A stretch of 13,348 nucleotides of DNA from Spirochaetaceae bacterium (GTDB taxonomy: Bacteria > Spirochaetota > Spirochaetia > JABEVK01), in NCBI GenBank assembly GCA_023265735.1, contig JAHFSN010000019.1:1-13348 (forward strand), given 5' to 3'. Positions 1 through 6,357 of the stretch are shown here, piece by piece. The notes under the pieces are model-generated. The model searched no databases. It was not told the origin of the DNA and saw nothing but the letters and a program-made list of their open reading frames with translations. Position 1 is the first letter of the stretch, and every line of letters starts with the position of its first letter. Made by a program: the position numbers and the translations under genes.

Positions 1-81
1 CGTTTCTGCCAAGGTCACGGTTTCCGCCGACGCTGGTCCCAGGATGAGTGCGAGAAATGAGAGAAAAATCGCCGGTTTCAT
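1..81 (-). CDS. N-terminus of an exported protein (truncated by window edge)
   Basis: Only the first 27 codons lie in the window; the gene continues past base 1. They begin with a classical Sec signal peptide: Lys at residue 2, a hydrophobic core at about residues 4-14, and a signal peptidase I type cleavage site after Ala-Ser-Ala (residues 17-19). The mature protein then starts Glu-Thr-Val-Thr-Leu-Ala-Glu-Thr. That opening resembles the start of TolC-type outer membrane efflux proteins, but eight residues are too few to name the family. The start is supported by AAGGAG five bases upstream, one of the few classical Shine-Dalgarno sequences here. This site lies partly inside the left arm of a perfect 10-bp inverted repeat. 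The gene follows the Old Yellow Enzyme gene in the same direction after 66 bases, so it may be read from that promoter or from its own. Confidence 0.6.
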   Translation of the reverse strand, partial: MKPAIFLSFLALILGPASAETVTLAET

Positions 82-88
82 GGAAGCT

Positions 89-122
89 CCTTCGGGAGTG
101 AAACAGATCCTCCTCCCGAAGG
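89..122 (-). repeat. Perfect 10-bp inverted repeat over a ribosome binding site
   Basis: CCTTCGGGAG (89-98) and CTCCCGAAGG (113-122) are exact inverted copies separated by 14 bases. On the minus strand the downstream arm includes part of the AAGGAG ribosome binding site of the exported-protein gene, so a hairpin in the mRNA would hide it. There is no run of T after either arm, so it does not look like an intrinsic terminator. It could be a translational control hairpin or a protein-binding operator. Confidence 0.5.
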
Positions 123-147
123 TGTCCCTGAAACCGGAACTTTTTGA

Positions 148-1212
148 TCAGAACGCCCGAAGGTACTGGGAAGGGACCCGTCGACGGTCCGCCGGGGCCG
201 TCCGGTTCGGGTACGCGGGATCCCGGAGAAGCAGCCTCCCCATGAAGACCGCGTCAGCGTCGCCCGCGTCGAGGATGGCCTGGGCCTGATCGGCGTCGGT
301 GATGAGCCCCACGGCTCCCGTGGTCAGGCCCGTTTCACGGCGCACCTGCGCCGCCAAGGGAACCTGATAGCCGGGACCGATGGCAATCTTCACCCCGGGA
401 ACGAGTCCGCCCGACGAAACGTCGACGAAATCGACTCCTTCGTCCTTCAGGATCTTCAGGAGCGCCACGGTCTCGTCGACGTTCCAGCCCCCTTCCACCC
501 AGTCGGTGGCCGACACCCGGATGAGGAGCGGCGTATCGGCAGGGAGGACCTTTCGGACGGCTTTCACCACCTCGAGGGCCAACCGGAAACGGTTCGCCGG
601 CGAGCCGCCGTAGGCGTCGGTTCGCTTGTTGGTCAGCGGCGAGAGAAACTGATGGAGGAGGTATCCGTGGGCCGCGTGGATCTCCACCGTGTCAAAACCG
701 GCGTCCAGGGCCCGGCGGGCGGCCGCGGCGAAATCGGCCACCACTTCGTCGATGCCCGCCTGGTCGAGGGCCACGGGTGAAGGGTAGGAGGGATCGAAGG
801 CGCCTTCGCTGGCCGATACCACCTGCCAGCCCCCTTCCGTGGGGGCAACGGCCCCGGAACCCTGCCAGGGAACCTGGGTGGAGGCCTTTCGCCCCGCGTG
901 GGCCAGCTGAACGCCGATCTTGGCCCCCGCCGCGTGGACAGCCTCAACCACCGGCCGGAAGGCGTCGCGTTGGGCGTCGTTCCAGAGCCCGAGGTCTCCG
1001 GGACTGATCCGGCCCCGGGCTTGGACGGCGGTGGCCTCGACGATGACCAGTCCGACCCCGCCCAAGGCCCGTTCCGAATAGTGGCGCAGGTGCCAAGGCT
1101 GAACGAGCCCATCAACGGCCGAGTACTGGCACATGGGCGGCATCAAAATCCGATTGGGAATCTCCAGCCCCCTGAGGGACAGGGGCGAAAAGAGGGAAGG
1201 TTTGTTGCTCAT
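148..1212 (-). CDS. namA: Old Yellow Enzyme, YqjM/NamA-type NADPH dehydrogenase (FMN ene-reductase)
   Basis: This is a 354-residue cytoplasmic flavoenzyme of the thermophilic-like (class III) Old Yellow Enzyme branch. The family uses FMN and NAD(P)H to reduce activated C=C bonds of enals, enones, quinones, maleimides and some nitro compounds. The N-terminus carries PNRILMPPMCQYSA, with Cys28 and Tyr30 matching the redox-tuning Cys26 and Tyr28 of Bacillus YqjM. Gln102 sits in VQLAHAGRKAS. HAAHGY (179-184) supplies the substrate-binding pair His179/His182 and Tyr184. Arg231 fits the FMN contact, and QYLRAF at the C-terminus carries the arginine finger, Arg352, that reaches into the partner subunit in YqjM. 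Length is as usual for the branch. The start follows a TTGACT-17-TATCGT promoter whose -10 box ends six bases before the ATG, so the mRNA is probably leaderless. It is divergent from an ArsR regulator, which likely controls it in response to electrophiles (inference). The exact physiological substrate is unknown. Confidence 0.93.
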   Translation of the reverse strand: MSNKPSLFSPLSLRGLEIPNRILMPPMCQYSAVDGLVQPWHLRHYSERALGGVGLVIVEATAVQARGRISPGDLGLWNDAQRDAFRPVVEAVHAAGAKIGVQLAHAGRKASTQVPWQGSGAVAPTEGGWQVVSASEGAFDPSYPSPVALDQAGIDEVVADFAAAARRALDAGFDTVEIHAAHGYLLHQFLSPLTNKRTDAYGGSPANRFRLALEVVKAVRKVLPADTPLLIRVSATDWVEGGWNVDETVALLKILKDEGVDFVDVSSGGLVPGVKIAIGPGYQVPLAAQVRRETGLTTGAVGLITDADQAQAILDAGDADAVFMGRLLLRDPAYPNRTAPADRRRVPSQYLRAF

Positions 1213-1218
1213 GGCTTT

Positions 1219-1247
1219 ACGATAAAAACTCGAATGGCTTTAGTCAA
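1219..1247 (-). promoter_or_regulatory. Promoter of the Old Yellow Enzyme gene, probably leaderless
   Basis: On the minus strand, -35 TTGACT (1242-1247) and -10 TATCGT (1219-1224) are separated by exactly 17 bases. The -10 box ends six bases before the ATG at 1212, so transcription should begin at or next to the start codon. No Shine-Dalgarno sequence is present. Confidence 0.65.
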
Positions 1248-1260
1248 GTAGTTGTTAAAG
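1238..1260. promoter_or_regulatory. Candidate ArsR operator (imperfect palindrome)
   Basis: A 23-bp AT-rich element in the divergent spacer has outer arms CTTTA and TAAAG, with CAA and TTG nearly symmetric inside. It covers the -35 box of the Old Yellow Enzyme promoter (1242-1247) and lies just upstream of the ArsR promoter. Position, size and symmetry fit an ArsR-family operator that would repress the enzyme. The symmetry is only partial, so this is an inference. Confidence 0.45.
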
Positions 1261-1271
1261 TATTGAACCAG

Positions 1272-1301
1272 TAGACGTCGGGGAGGGATGTGCAGTATGT
1301 T
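1272..1301 (+). promoter_or_regulatory. Promoter of the ArsR gene, probably leaderless
   Basis: TAGACG (1272-1277) and TATGTT (1296-1301) are separated by 18 bases. The -10-like hexamer ends six bases before the ATG at 1308. The same geometry recurs at several other genes of the window, which is the main reason to accept this moderate match. Confidence 0.45.
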
Positions 1302-1307
1302 GGGAGC

Positions 1308-1568
1308 ATGACACTCGAACGCGACGCCAAGGTCTTTGCCGCCCTCTCCGACCCTGTTCGGCTCGGACTCGTCCACGAGCTTCGGTCTCGGGGGCAGGCC
1401 TGCGGAAAGGATCTTTCCGAATCCTTGGGCATCAGCCTTTCCCTGGTTTGCCACCACGCCCGGGTGCTGGCGGAGGCGGGGCTCCTCAACAAGACAAAGA
1501 ATGGGACCACCGCGGTCTACACCCTCAACGCCCCCTCCCTGAGGGACTGTCTCGATACGCTGGACTAG
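1308..1568 (+). CDS. ArsR/SmtB-family winged-helix repressor
   Basis: This 86-residue regulator consists almost entirely of an ArsR-type winged helix. It has the family opening FAALSDPVRLGLVHEL, a helix-turn-helix ending in SLVCHHARVLAEAGLL, and a beta wing with KNGTTAVY. Cysteines lie in GQACGKDL, in the recognition helix (LVCHH) and near the C-terminus (LRDCLD). The canonical ELCVCDL metal motif is absent, so sensing by single thiols (electrophile or oxidant) fits better than arsenite, although this is inferred. An in-frame GTG at 1290 would add six residues. The ATG at 1308 is preferred because a -10-like TATGTT ends six bases before it. It is divergent from the Old Yellow Enzyme gene, with a palindrome between them, so it probably controls both directions. 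The next gene, an AraC regulator, begins one base after its stop codon (TAG-C-ATG), so the two are co-translated. Confidence 0.9.
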   Translation: MTLERDAKVFAALSDPVRLGLVHELRSRGQACGKDLSESLGISLSLVCHHARVLAEAGLLNKTKNGTTAVYTLNAPSLRDCLDTLD

Positions 1569-1569
1569 C

Positions 1570-2487
1570 ATGGACGCCGACCACGAGCGGGCCTCCGAGA
1601 AATACTTTCAGATTCGCTCCCTCACGGGAGTCCGGGCCGACAATGGGGGTCTGGCCATCCTCAATCCGGGATGGGTTCACCCGAGGCGGATTCTGACCTC
1701 GTCGGTTCTGATCCTCGGTTTGAAGGGAACGGTACCCTTGGTCATCTGCGGTATGCCCGTCGACGTGATTCCGGGGCGGCTGGTACTCCTGCCGACGGGA
1801 GTGGAGCATCGGGGCGGGTTGCCGCTGAAGGAGCCGGCCTCGTACTTCTGGCTCCACTTCACCGTGACCTCGGATATCCACGAAGTGGGCGACGACGAGG
1901 CCGAGACCATCCTCAGCAGCGACCAGGCGACCAGCCACCTTCTGGACGACTCGGCGCTGATTCCCTTGTTCATCGACGTCGCCGAACCCGAACCCATCAA
2001 AGACCTGTTCCGTGAGCTCCTCAACGAACAGGAGAGCCGCTCCTATACGGGCAAGAAATTCCTTCTCATGTTCCAGATGATGCTCATCGCCGTGACCGAG
2101 CGGGTCATCGCGGGCCACCGCCCCCGGGGGCAGGCCTCGCCCACCACCTCGGTGGTCTCGGGGGTGATTCGCCAGGTGGCCGAGAACCTGGAGAATCCCA
2201 ACCTATCGATCAAGCTGGTGGCCGGGGCCATTGGGTTGAACCTGGACTACGTGGGCCGGCGGTTCCGTCAGATCATGGGCCTTTCGGTGGGTGACTACAT
2301 CCTCAAGCAGCGCGTGAAGATTGCCCTCTCTCGGCTCCAACAGACCGGGGACACCATCGAGACCGTGGCCCTGTCCACCGGCTTCGGGTCGGTCCGCCAC
2401 TTTTTGAGGCAGTTCAAGGCCCAAACCGGCATGACTCCTACCGAGGCCCGGGACGTCTACCGGAGGATGCACGTCAACTCCATGTGA
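1570..2487 (+). CDS. AraC/XylS-family transcriptional regulator
   Basis: The protein has 305 residues. The N-terminal part (about 25-110) is a beta-rich, cupin-like ligand-binding domain; its segment IPGRLVLLPTGVEHRG is typical of the AraC arm/cupin fold. A helical linker follows. The C-terminal domain (about 198-297) holds two helix-turn-helix motifs: LVAGAIGLNLDYVGRRFRQ for the first, and IETVALSTGFGSVRHFLRQF followed by TGMTPTEAR for the second, the AraC signature. The ATG lies one base after the stop of the ArsR gene, so the two regulators form one transcript and are probably translationally coupled. The ligand is unknown. Targets may include the ArsR/Old Yellow Enzyme region or the gene immediately downstream, but nothing in the sequence proves this. 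Confidence 0.92.
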   Translation: MDADHERASEKYFQIRSLTGVRADNGGLAILNPGWVHPRRILTSSVLILGLKGTVPLVICGMPVDVIPGRLVLLPTGVEHRGGLPLKEPASYFWLHFTVTSDIHEVGDDEAETILSSDQATSHLLDDSALIPLFIDVAEPEPIKDLFRELLNEQESRSYTGKKFLLMFQMMLIAVTERVIAGHRPRGQASPTTSVVSGVIRQVAENLENPNLSIKLVAGAIGLNLDYVGRRFRQIMGLSVGDYILKQRVKIALSRLQQTGDTIETVALSTGFGSVRHFLRQFKAQTGMTPTEARDVYRRMHVNSM

Positions 2488-2505
2488 GGGGACCCTCAGC
2501 CGTTG

Positions 2506-2511
2506 TAGAAT
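2506..2511 (+). promoter_or_regulatory. -10-like box before the 152-residue gene
   Basis: TAGAAT ends five bases before the ATG at 2517, the same spacing seen at other presumed leaderless genes here. No convincing -35 box lies 16-19 bases upstream; that stretch includes the end of the AraC gene. Confidence 0.35.
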
Positions 2512-2516
2512 GGGTC

Positions 2517-2975
2517 ATGCACGAACACTTTCGGGCCCTAGCCATCCATCAGGCCAAACTCCACAAACGGGTCCTCGATGCCTGGGGTCCCACGCCGGAC
2601 CCTGTCCAGGCGGCGGGTCTGGTCGAGGCCCTGGTCCACGACGGCCTTTGGCTCACCAAGTTTCCGCTTCTGTTCACGCCGACTTTTGACGTGAAGAGGC
2701 TGGCCCGTTTGGAGCGTACGTGGCAGACCGAAGCTCCCGGTCCCGGCCTGGCCGACGAGGTGGCCGCCCTCACGCCGCTGGTCGACGCCGACGTCTTGAG
2801 ATTCGTCCTCAAACTGACCCCTGGGGACCTGGAGGGGCGTATCGAGATTTTCTGGGGCGGTCGGGCCCTGAACAAACCCCTCTGGCAGTACCTTGCCACT
2901 TGGTTTGAGCACGACGCCGTTTTGCGCGGGCGTCTGGCCCTGTCGTCGGGGCTCCTCAATACGGTCTTCGACTAG
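2517..2975 (+). CDS. Unrecognised 152-residue soluble protein
   Basis: No family was recognised. The protein is predicted to be mostly alpha-helical and cytoplasmic, without a signal peptide or membrane segment. It opens MHEHFRALAIHQAKLHKRV, is fairly rich in His, Trp and Phe in its first half, and ends in LSSGLLNTVFD. No cysteine or obvious catalytic motif is present. The start at 2517 is chosen because TAGAAT ends five bases before it. An in-frame GTG at 2484 overlaps the AraC stop as GTGA and would add 11 residues, so coupled initiation there is a real alternative. It follows the AraC gene closely and may be its target or partner. Its stop codon shares CTAG with the stop of the convergent GGDEF-EAL gene, so the two overlap by four bases. 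Confidence 0.72.
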   Translation: MHEHFRALAIHQAKLHKRVLDAWGPTPDPVQAAGLVEALVHDGLWLTKFPLLFTPTFDVKRLARLERTWQTEAPGPGLADEVAALTPLVDADVLRFVLKLTPGDLEGRIEIFWGGRALNKPLWQYLATWFEHDAVLRGRLALSSGLLNTVFD

Positions 2976-5203
2976 CTGACCGGGAGGGGCCGTCCCGAGA
3001 GGAAGTTGGTGACTTCCGAGGCCGGAATGGGCCGCGAGAACAGGTACCCCTGACCCTCGGCGCACCCGAGTTCCTTGAGAACCGAAAGGTGGGTTTCGTC
3101 CTCGATGCCTTCTGCGGTGGTGTCCAGCCCCAGGGCCCTGGCCAACCCGATGATCGACGCCAGGAGCGAGGGACCCGAGGATCCCGAGATCGGCCGCACG
3201 AAGGACTGGTCGATCTTCAGCTTGTCGAAGGGAAAGTTCTGAAGGTAGGACAGGGCCGAAAAGCCCGTGCCGAAGTCGTCGAGGGCCAGAAGAATGCCCA
3301 TCCGTTTCAAACCGCTCAAGGTCTGGCCGACGCTGGGGTCATCCTTGACCAGGGCCGATTCCGTGACCTCGAGGATGAGCCTGTGGGGGTCGAAGCCGAT
3401 GCCCAGAAGCACCGAGGCGATGTCGTTGGCGAGACTGGGCAGCCGGAGCTGGACGCCCGAGACATTCACCGAGACGCTGAGGTCCGACGGCCAATTCCGG
3501 GCGGCCACGCAGGCCTGTTCGAGGACCCAGAGACCCAGCGAGAGGATCAGACCCGTCTCTTCGGCGAGGGGAATGAAGACGGACGGGGGAACGGCACCCC
3601 GAACGGGATGGTTCCAGCGCACCAGGGCCTCGAAGCCGGTGACGGCCCCCGACTTCAAGTTGACCAGCGGCTGGAATGCCAGCCAGAGTTCGCCGCGGCC
3701 TAGGGCACCCGCCAGGTCCTCACGGAGGGCCGACCTCGTCTTGTAGGATTCCAGCATGTCCGTTGTGAAGAACACGAGGGGTTCCGTCCCCTGGTCCTTG
3801 GCCCACCGGAGGGCCAGGTTGGCGCAGCGAAGCCACTGTTCGGGGGTCTGGGCGTCCTGGGGACAGAACGCCACACCGATCTGAAATTGGGCTTCGTAGC
3901 GCGTCCCTTCGACCAGGAAGGGTTCGGACAACCGGGTCACCAGGGTCTGGAGGCTCTTTCGAGTCTCCTTGATGGTAAGGGAGAGGGGGCCCCACAGTGC
4001 GAACTCATCTCCATCGAGACGGGCCAACTGGATGGCACCGGTGGCCACGGCCCCCAGGCGATGGGCCACGGCCACCAGGAGGGCGTCGCCAAACTGGTGC
4101 CCCCGGGATTCGTTGACGTCCTGGAAATCCACCAAGTCGACCAGGACGAGGCAAAGGGGGTGGGCGGGCCGCCCCGTCTGAAACGGTTCCTCGATCAGGG
4201 TCCGAAAGGAGTGCCGGTTGAGGAGGCCCGTCAGGGCGTCGTACCGCGAAAGCCTGACCATCTCAAGTTCCTGCAACCGGGCGCCGGTAATGTCCGAGCC
4301 GACTCCGCGCCAGCCCGTGATCCGGCCTTCGCTGTCTCGGATGGGTTTGCCCGACAGAGACCACCAGCGCGGCTTGCCCAAGTCGACGGGGACCACCAAA
4401 TTCCGGAAAGCGGCCCCCTTCTCGAGGGTCGACCCCCATTCCGCCCAGGGAACGAGCATGCGGCCCCTCAGGTCCTCGTCCGGAATTTCGAGGATCTGGG
4501 AAAACCTCGGCGAGACAAAGGTGACCCGACCCTCGGTATCCGACTCCCAGAGCGCCTCGCTGGCGGACTCCTCAAAGTCCGTGAGCAGGTGGGAAATCAG
4601 GGTGTTCTGCCGGTCAAGGTCCTCTTGGGCCGCGACCCAAGCGCCGAAAATTCGCGAGATTCGATAGACCAGGGCCCCAATCGCCACCGTGAACGCCGCC
4701 AGGAGGGCCGCTGGAATGGCTGGGGAGGGCACCAGCGAACGGAAGAGGGCCAGCTCCGCTCCCAGGCCCAGAAGCGTCAGGAAGACCACGGCCGCCAAGG
4801 GCAGCATCATCTTCGAGAAGCCGCCGGCGGCGAGCAGACCCATGGCAAAGGCGGCCAGGACCACGGCTTTTCCTGCCGGGACCACCGGAAACGCCACAAT
4901 CAGGAAACTGGAGAACACGAGTCCCTCGGTGACCGAGTGGATCAACATCGCGTGCATTCGCCCCGGGCGGGCGGGGTGCCGAACCTTAAGGGCCCGGCGG
5001 GCGTACCACCACCAAAACACCGTATTCGCCACCGCCAACGAACTCCACCAAAGCAGGAACGTGGCGCCGAGTTCTGACCAGAAATAGGTGCTGAGGAGGA
5101 CCACATCGACGACGGTAAAGACCTGCGTCAGGGGAATTAGCCGCAGGAGGGCCTCAACGCGGGCTTCCCGGAGCCGGGTTCCTGGACCAGACAGTGTTGT
5201 CAT
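2972..5203 (-). CDS. Membrane-anchored PAS-GGDEF-EAL protein (c-di-GMP phosphodiesterase, likely degenerate cyclase)
   Basis: The protein has 743 residues. An N-terminal region of about 190 residues holds roughly six hydrophobic helices and resembles a MASE-type membrane sensor. A PAS domain follows (about 205-310; SDTEGRVTFVSPRF), then GGDEF (about 318-485) and EAL (about 495-740). The EAL domain keeps the residues known to bind substrate and metals: Glu525 in EALVRW, Asn580, Glu612 in EVTES, Asp642-Asp643 in DDFGTGFSALSYL, Lys663, Asp665, Glu698 and Gln718. It should therefore hydrolyse c-di-GMP. The GGDEF signature reads DGDEF (397-401), the first glycine being replaced, so cyclase activity is doubtful and the domain may only bind GTP or regulate. 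No RxxD inhibitory site is seen. The start lies six bases after a -10-like TAAACT. Together these predict a membrane-located protein that lowers c-di-GMP in response to a PAS or membrane signal. Confidence 0.93.
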   Translation of the reverse strand: MTTLSGPGTRLREARVEALLRLIPLTQVFTVVDVVLLSTYFWSELGATFLLWWSSLAVANTVFWWWYARRALKVRHPARPGRMHAMLIHSVTEGLVFSSFLIVAFPVVPAGKAVVLAAFAMGLLAAGGFSKMMLPLAAVVFLTLLGLGAELALFRSLVPSPAIPAALLAAFTVAIGALVYRISRIFGAWVAAQEDLDRQNTLISHLLTDFEESASEALWESDTEGRVTFVSPRFSQILEIPDEDLRGRMLVPWAEWGSTLEKGAAFRNLVVPVDLGKPRWWSLSGKPIRDSEGRITGWRGVGSDITGARLQELEMVRLSRYDALTGLLNRHSFRTLIEEPFQTGRPAHPLCLVLVDLVDFQDVNESRGHQFGDALLVAVAHRLGAVATGAIQLARLDGDEFALWGPLSLTIKETRKSLQTLVTRLSEPFLVEGTRYEAQFQIGVAFCPQDAQTPEQWLRCANLALRWAKDQGTEPLVFFTTDMLESYKTRSALREDLAGALGRGELWLAFQPLVNLKSGAVTGFEALVRWNHPVRGAVPPSVFIPLAEETGLILSLGLWVLEQACVAARNWPSDLSVSVNVSGVQLRLPSLANDIASVLLGIGFDPHRLILEVTESALVKDDPSVGQTLSGLKRMGILLALDDFGTGFSALSYLQNFPFDKLKIDQSFVRPISGSSGPSLLASIIGLARALGLDTTAEGIEDETHLSVLKELGCAEGQGYLFSRPIPASEVTNFLSGRPLPVS

Positions 5204-5209
5204 GGGGAA

Positions 5210-5215
5210 AGTTTA
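5210..5215 (-). promoter_or_regulatory. -10-like box of the GGDEF-EAL gene
   Basis: On the minus strand TAAACT ends six bases before the ATG at 5203. The best -35 candidate at 17-bp spacing is TGGAAT (5233-5238), which is weak. No Shine-Dalgarno is present, so a leaderless mRNA is likely. Confidence 0.4.
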
Positions 5216-5246
5216 AGGTCAAACGCCCCGGAATTCCATCGTTTCC

Positions 5247-5277
5247 TTGACAGCTGACCGACCCGCGACGCCATACT
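5247..5277 (+). promoter_or_regulatory. Promoter of the aminoacyl-transferase-like gene
   Basis: A perfect -35 TTGACA (5247-5252) precedes CATACT (5272-5277) with a long 19-base spacer. The -10 box ends five bases before the ATG at 5283, again implying a leaderless transcript. It lies in the 79-bp spacer shared with the divergent GGDEF-EAL gene. Confidence 0.6.
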
Positions 5278-5282
5278 GAGTC

Positions 5283-6347
5283 ATGCCGTTTGCCCACCGC
5301 GCCTCCGCCAAGGGCCTCCTTCCCGAAAATTGGGACGAGGCATGGTCTCGGGGTTGGTTCCGGATGCGTCAAAGCGTCTTCACCACCCATTTCCTGGAGT
5401 TCGACCGAAAAATCTTCTCGGCACTCTGGCTGCGGGTAGGCCTGGGGAACTGGAAATTCGACCACAAGTTCCTGGAACTGAAGAAGCAAAATGCGAGGTT
5501 CCGGGCCGAAATCCATCCGGCCGACCCCCGGGGTCCCTCGGCCGACGATGAGGCTTTGTATCGGCTCTACCGGGAGTCCCTGTCATTCCAACCGGCTCCC
5601 TCGTTGGTCGACCTGCTGGTGGGGCAGGCCGCGGACTCCGATGTGCCCACGTGGCAGATCGATCTTTTCGATGCCAGGACCCGGGTCGCCTCAGGATACT
5701 TTGACGTGGGGCTCACGGGCGCCGCGGGCATCTCGTCGTTTTACCATCCCCTCTACCGGAAGCACAGCTTGGGAAAGTACCTCATCTACCTGAAGATGGA
5801 GTTCTGCCAGAAGCAAGGTTTGCAGTACTTTTACCCCGGCTATCTGGCGCCGGGAGACTCGCGGTTTGACTACAAAAGATCGATAGGCGCCCCGGTGCTT
5901 GAGTACCTGGACCTCGTCTCCGGAACCTGGCTTCCTCTCCCGAAGGAACCGGTTCTCGACCCGCTGTCCCTCATGACCGAGCAGTTGGAGTCCCTGAGGG
6001 CGCTTCTGATGGCCAAAGGGTTCGAACCCGAGTTCCTTCACAATCTCCACCTCGACATCAACCTCAATCCCCAGATCCAGGGCATGGGCCTCTTCGACTA
6101 TCCGGTGTTTCTGGACTGCGTCCCTACTCTGGACCAGGCTCCGACGCTGGTGGTCGTGTTCGACCCCCGAATTCGTCAGTATCACCTGTTTCAGTGCCGT
6201 TCGGTCTATCGGTTCGCGGGCGGGAATCCCGAACCCGGCGTCTTCGAGTCCGACCTCCTCATGGTGGAGAGAAACCTGTTTTCTACCCCCGAGGGCCACG
6301 AAATGGCGGCTTGCCTCCAGGGGTTTCAGTTGGTCGCCGAGGGGTAA
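5283..6347 (+). CDS. Bpt/Ate1-like aminoacyl-tRNA--protein transferase
   Basis: The protein has 354 residues. Its middle part (about 120-205) matches the C-terminal GNAT-like domain of arginyl/leucyl-tRNA-protein transferases (Ate1/Bpt). A beta strand leads to GYFDVGLTGAAGISSFYHP, then SLGKYLIYLKMEFCQKQGL, then YFYPGYLAPGDSRFDYK. The order SSFY-P, SLG-Y, Y-GY, YK is the family signature. Known members transfer Leu, Arg or related residues from tRNA to N-terminal acidic or oxidised residues and so mark proteins for degradation. The N-terminal segment (FRMRQSVFTTHF) resembles that of variants commonly annotated as arginine-tRNA-protein transferase, as I recall mainly in Bacteroidetes, but lacks the CxxC-type cysteine cluster of eukaryotic Ate1. 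About 125 residues at the C-terminus, including a conserved-looking DINLNPQIQGMGLFDYPVFLDCV, fall outside the core. Activity and amino acid specificity are not provable here. No clpS lies nearby. Its stop is 10 bases from that of the convergent zinc-finger gene. Confidence 0.75.
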   Translation: MPFAHRASAKGLLPENWDEAWSRGWFRMRQSVFTTHFLEFDRKIFSALWLRVGLGNWKFDHKFLELKKQNARFRAEIHPADPRGPSADDEALYRLYRESLSFQPAPSLVDLLVGQAADSDVPTWQIDLFDARTRVASGYFDVGLTGAAGISSFYHPLYRKHSLGKYLIYLKMEFCQKQGLQYFYPGYLAPGDSRFDYKRSIGAPVLEYLDLVSGTWLPLPKEPVLDPLSLMTEQLESLRALLMAKGFEPEFLHNLHLDINLNPQIQGMGLFDYPVFLDCVPTLDQAPTLVVVFDPRIRQYHLFQCRSVYRFAGGNPEPGVFESDLLMVERNLFSTPEGHEMAACLQGFQLVAEG

Positions 6348-6357
6348 CGAAGGCGAA

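Noticed and set aside
3887..5077. Long open frame of about 396 codons on the plus strand
   Set aside because: It lies wholly antisense to the GGDEF-EAL gene, whose domains are unmistakable. The translation is Gly/Arg/Gln-rich without any motif. Long antisense frames are expected from the G/C-biased third positions.
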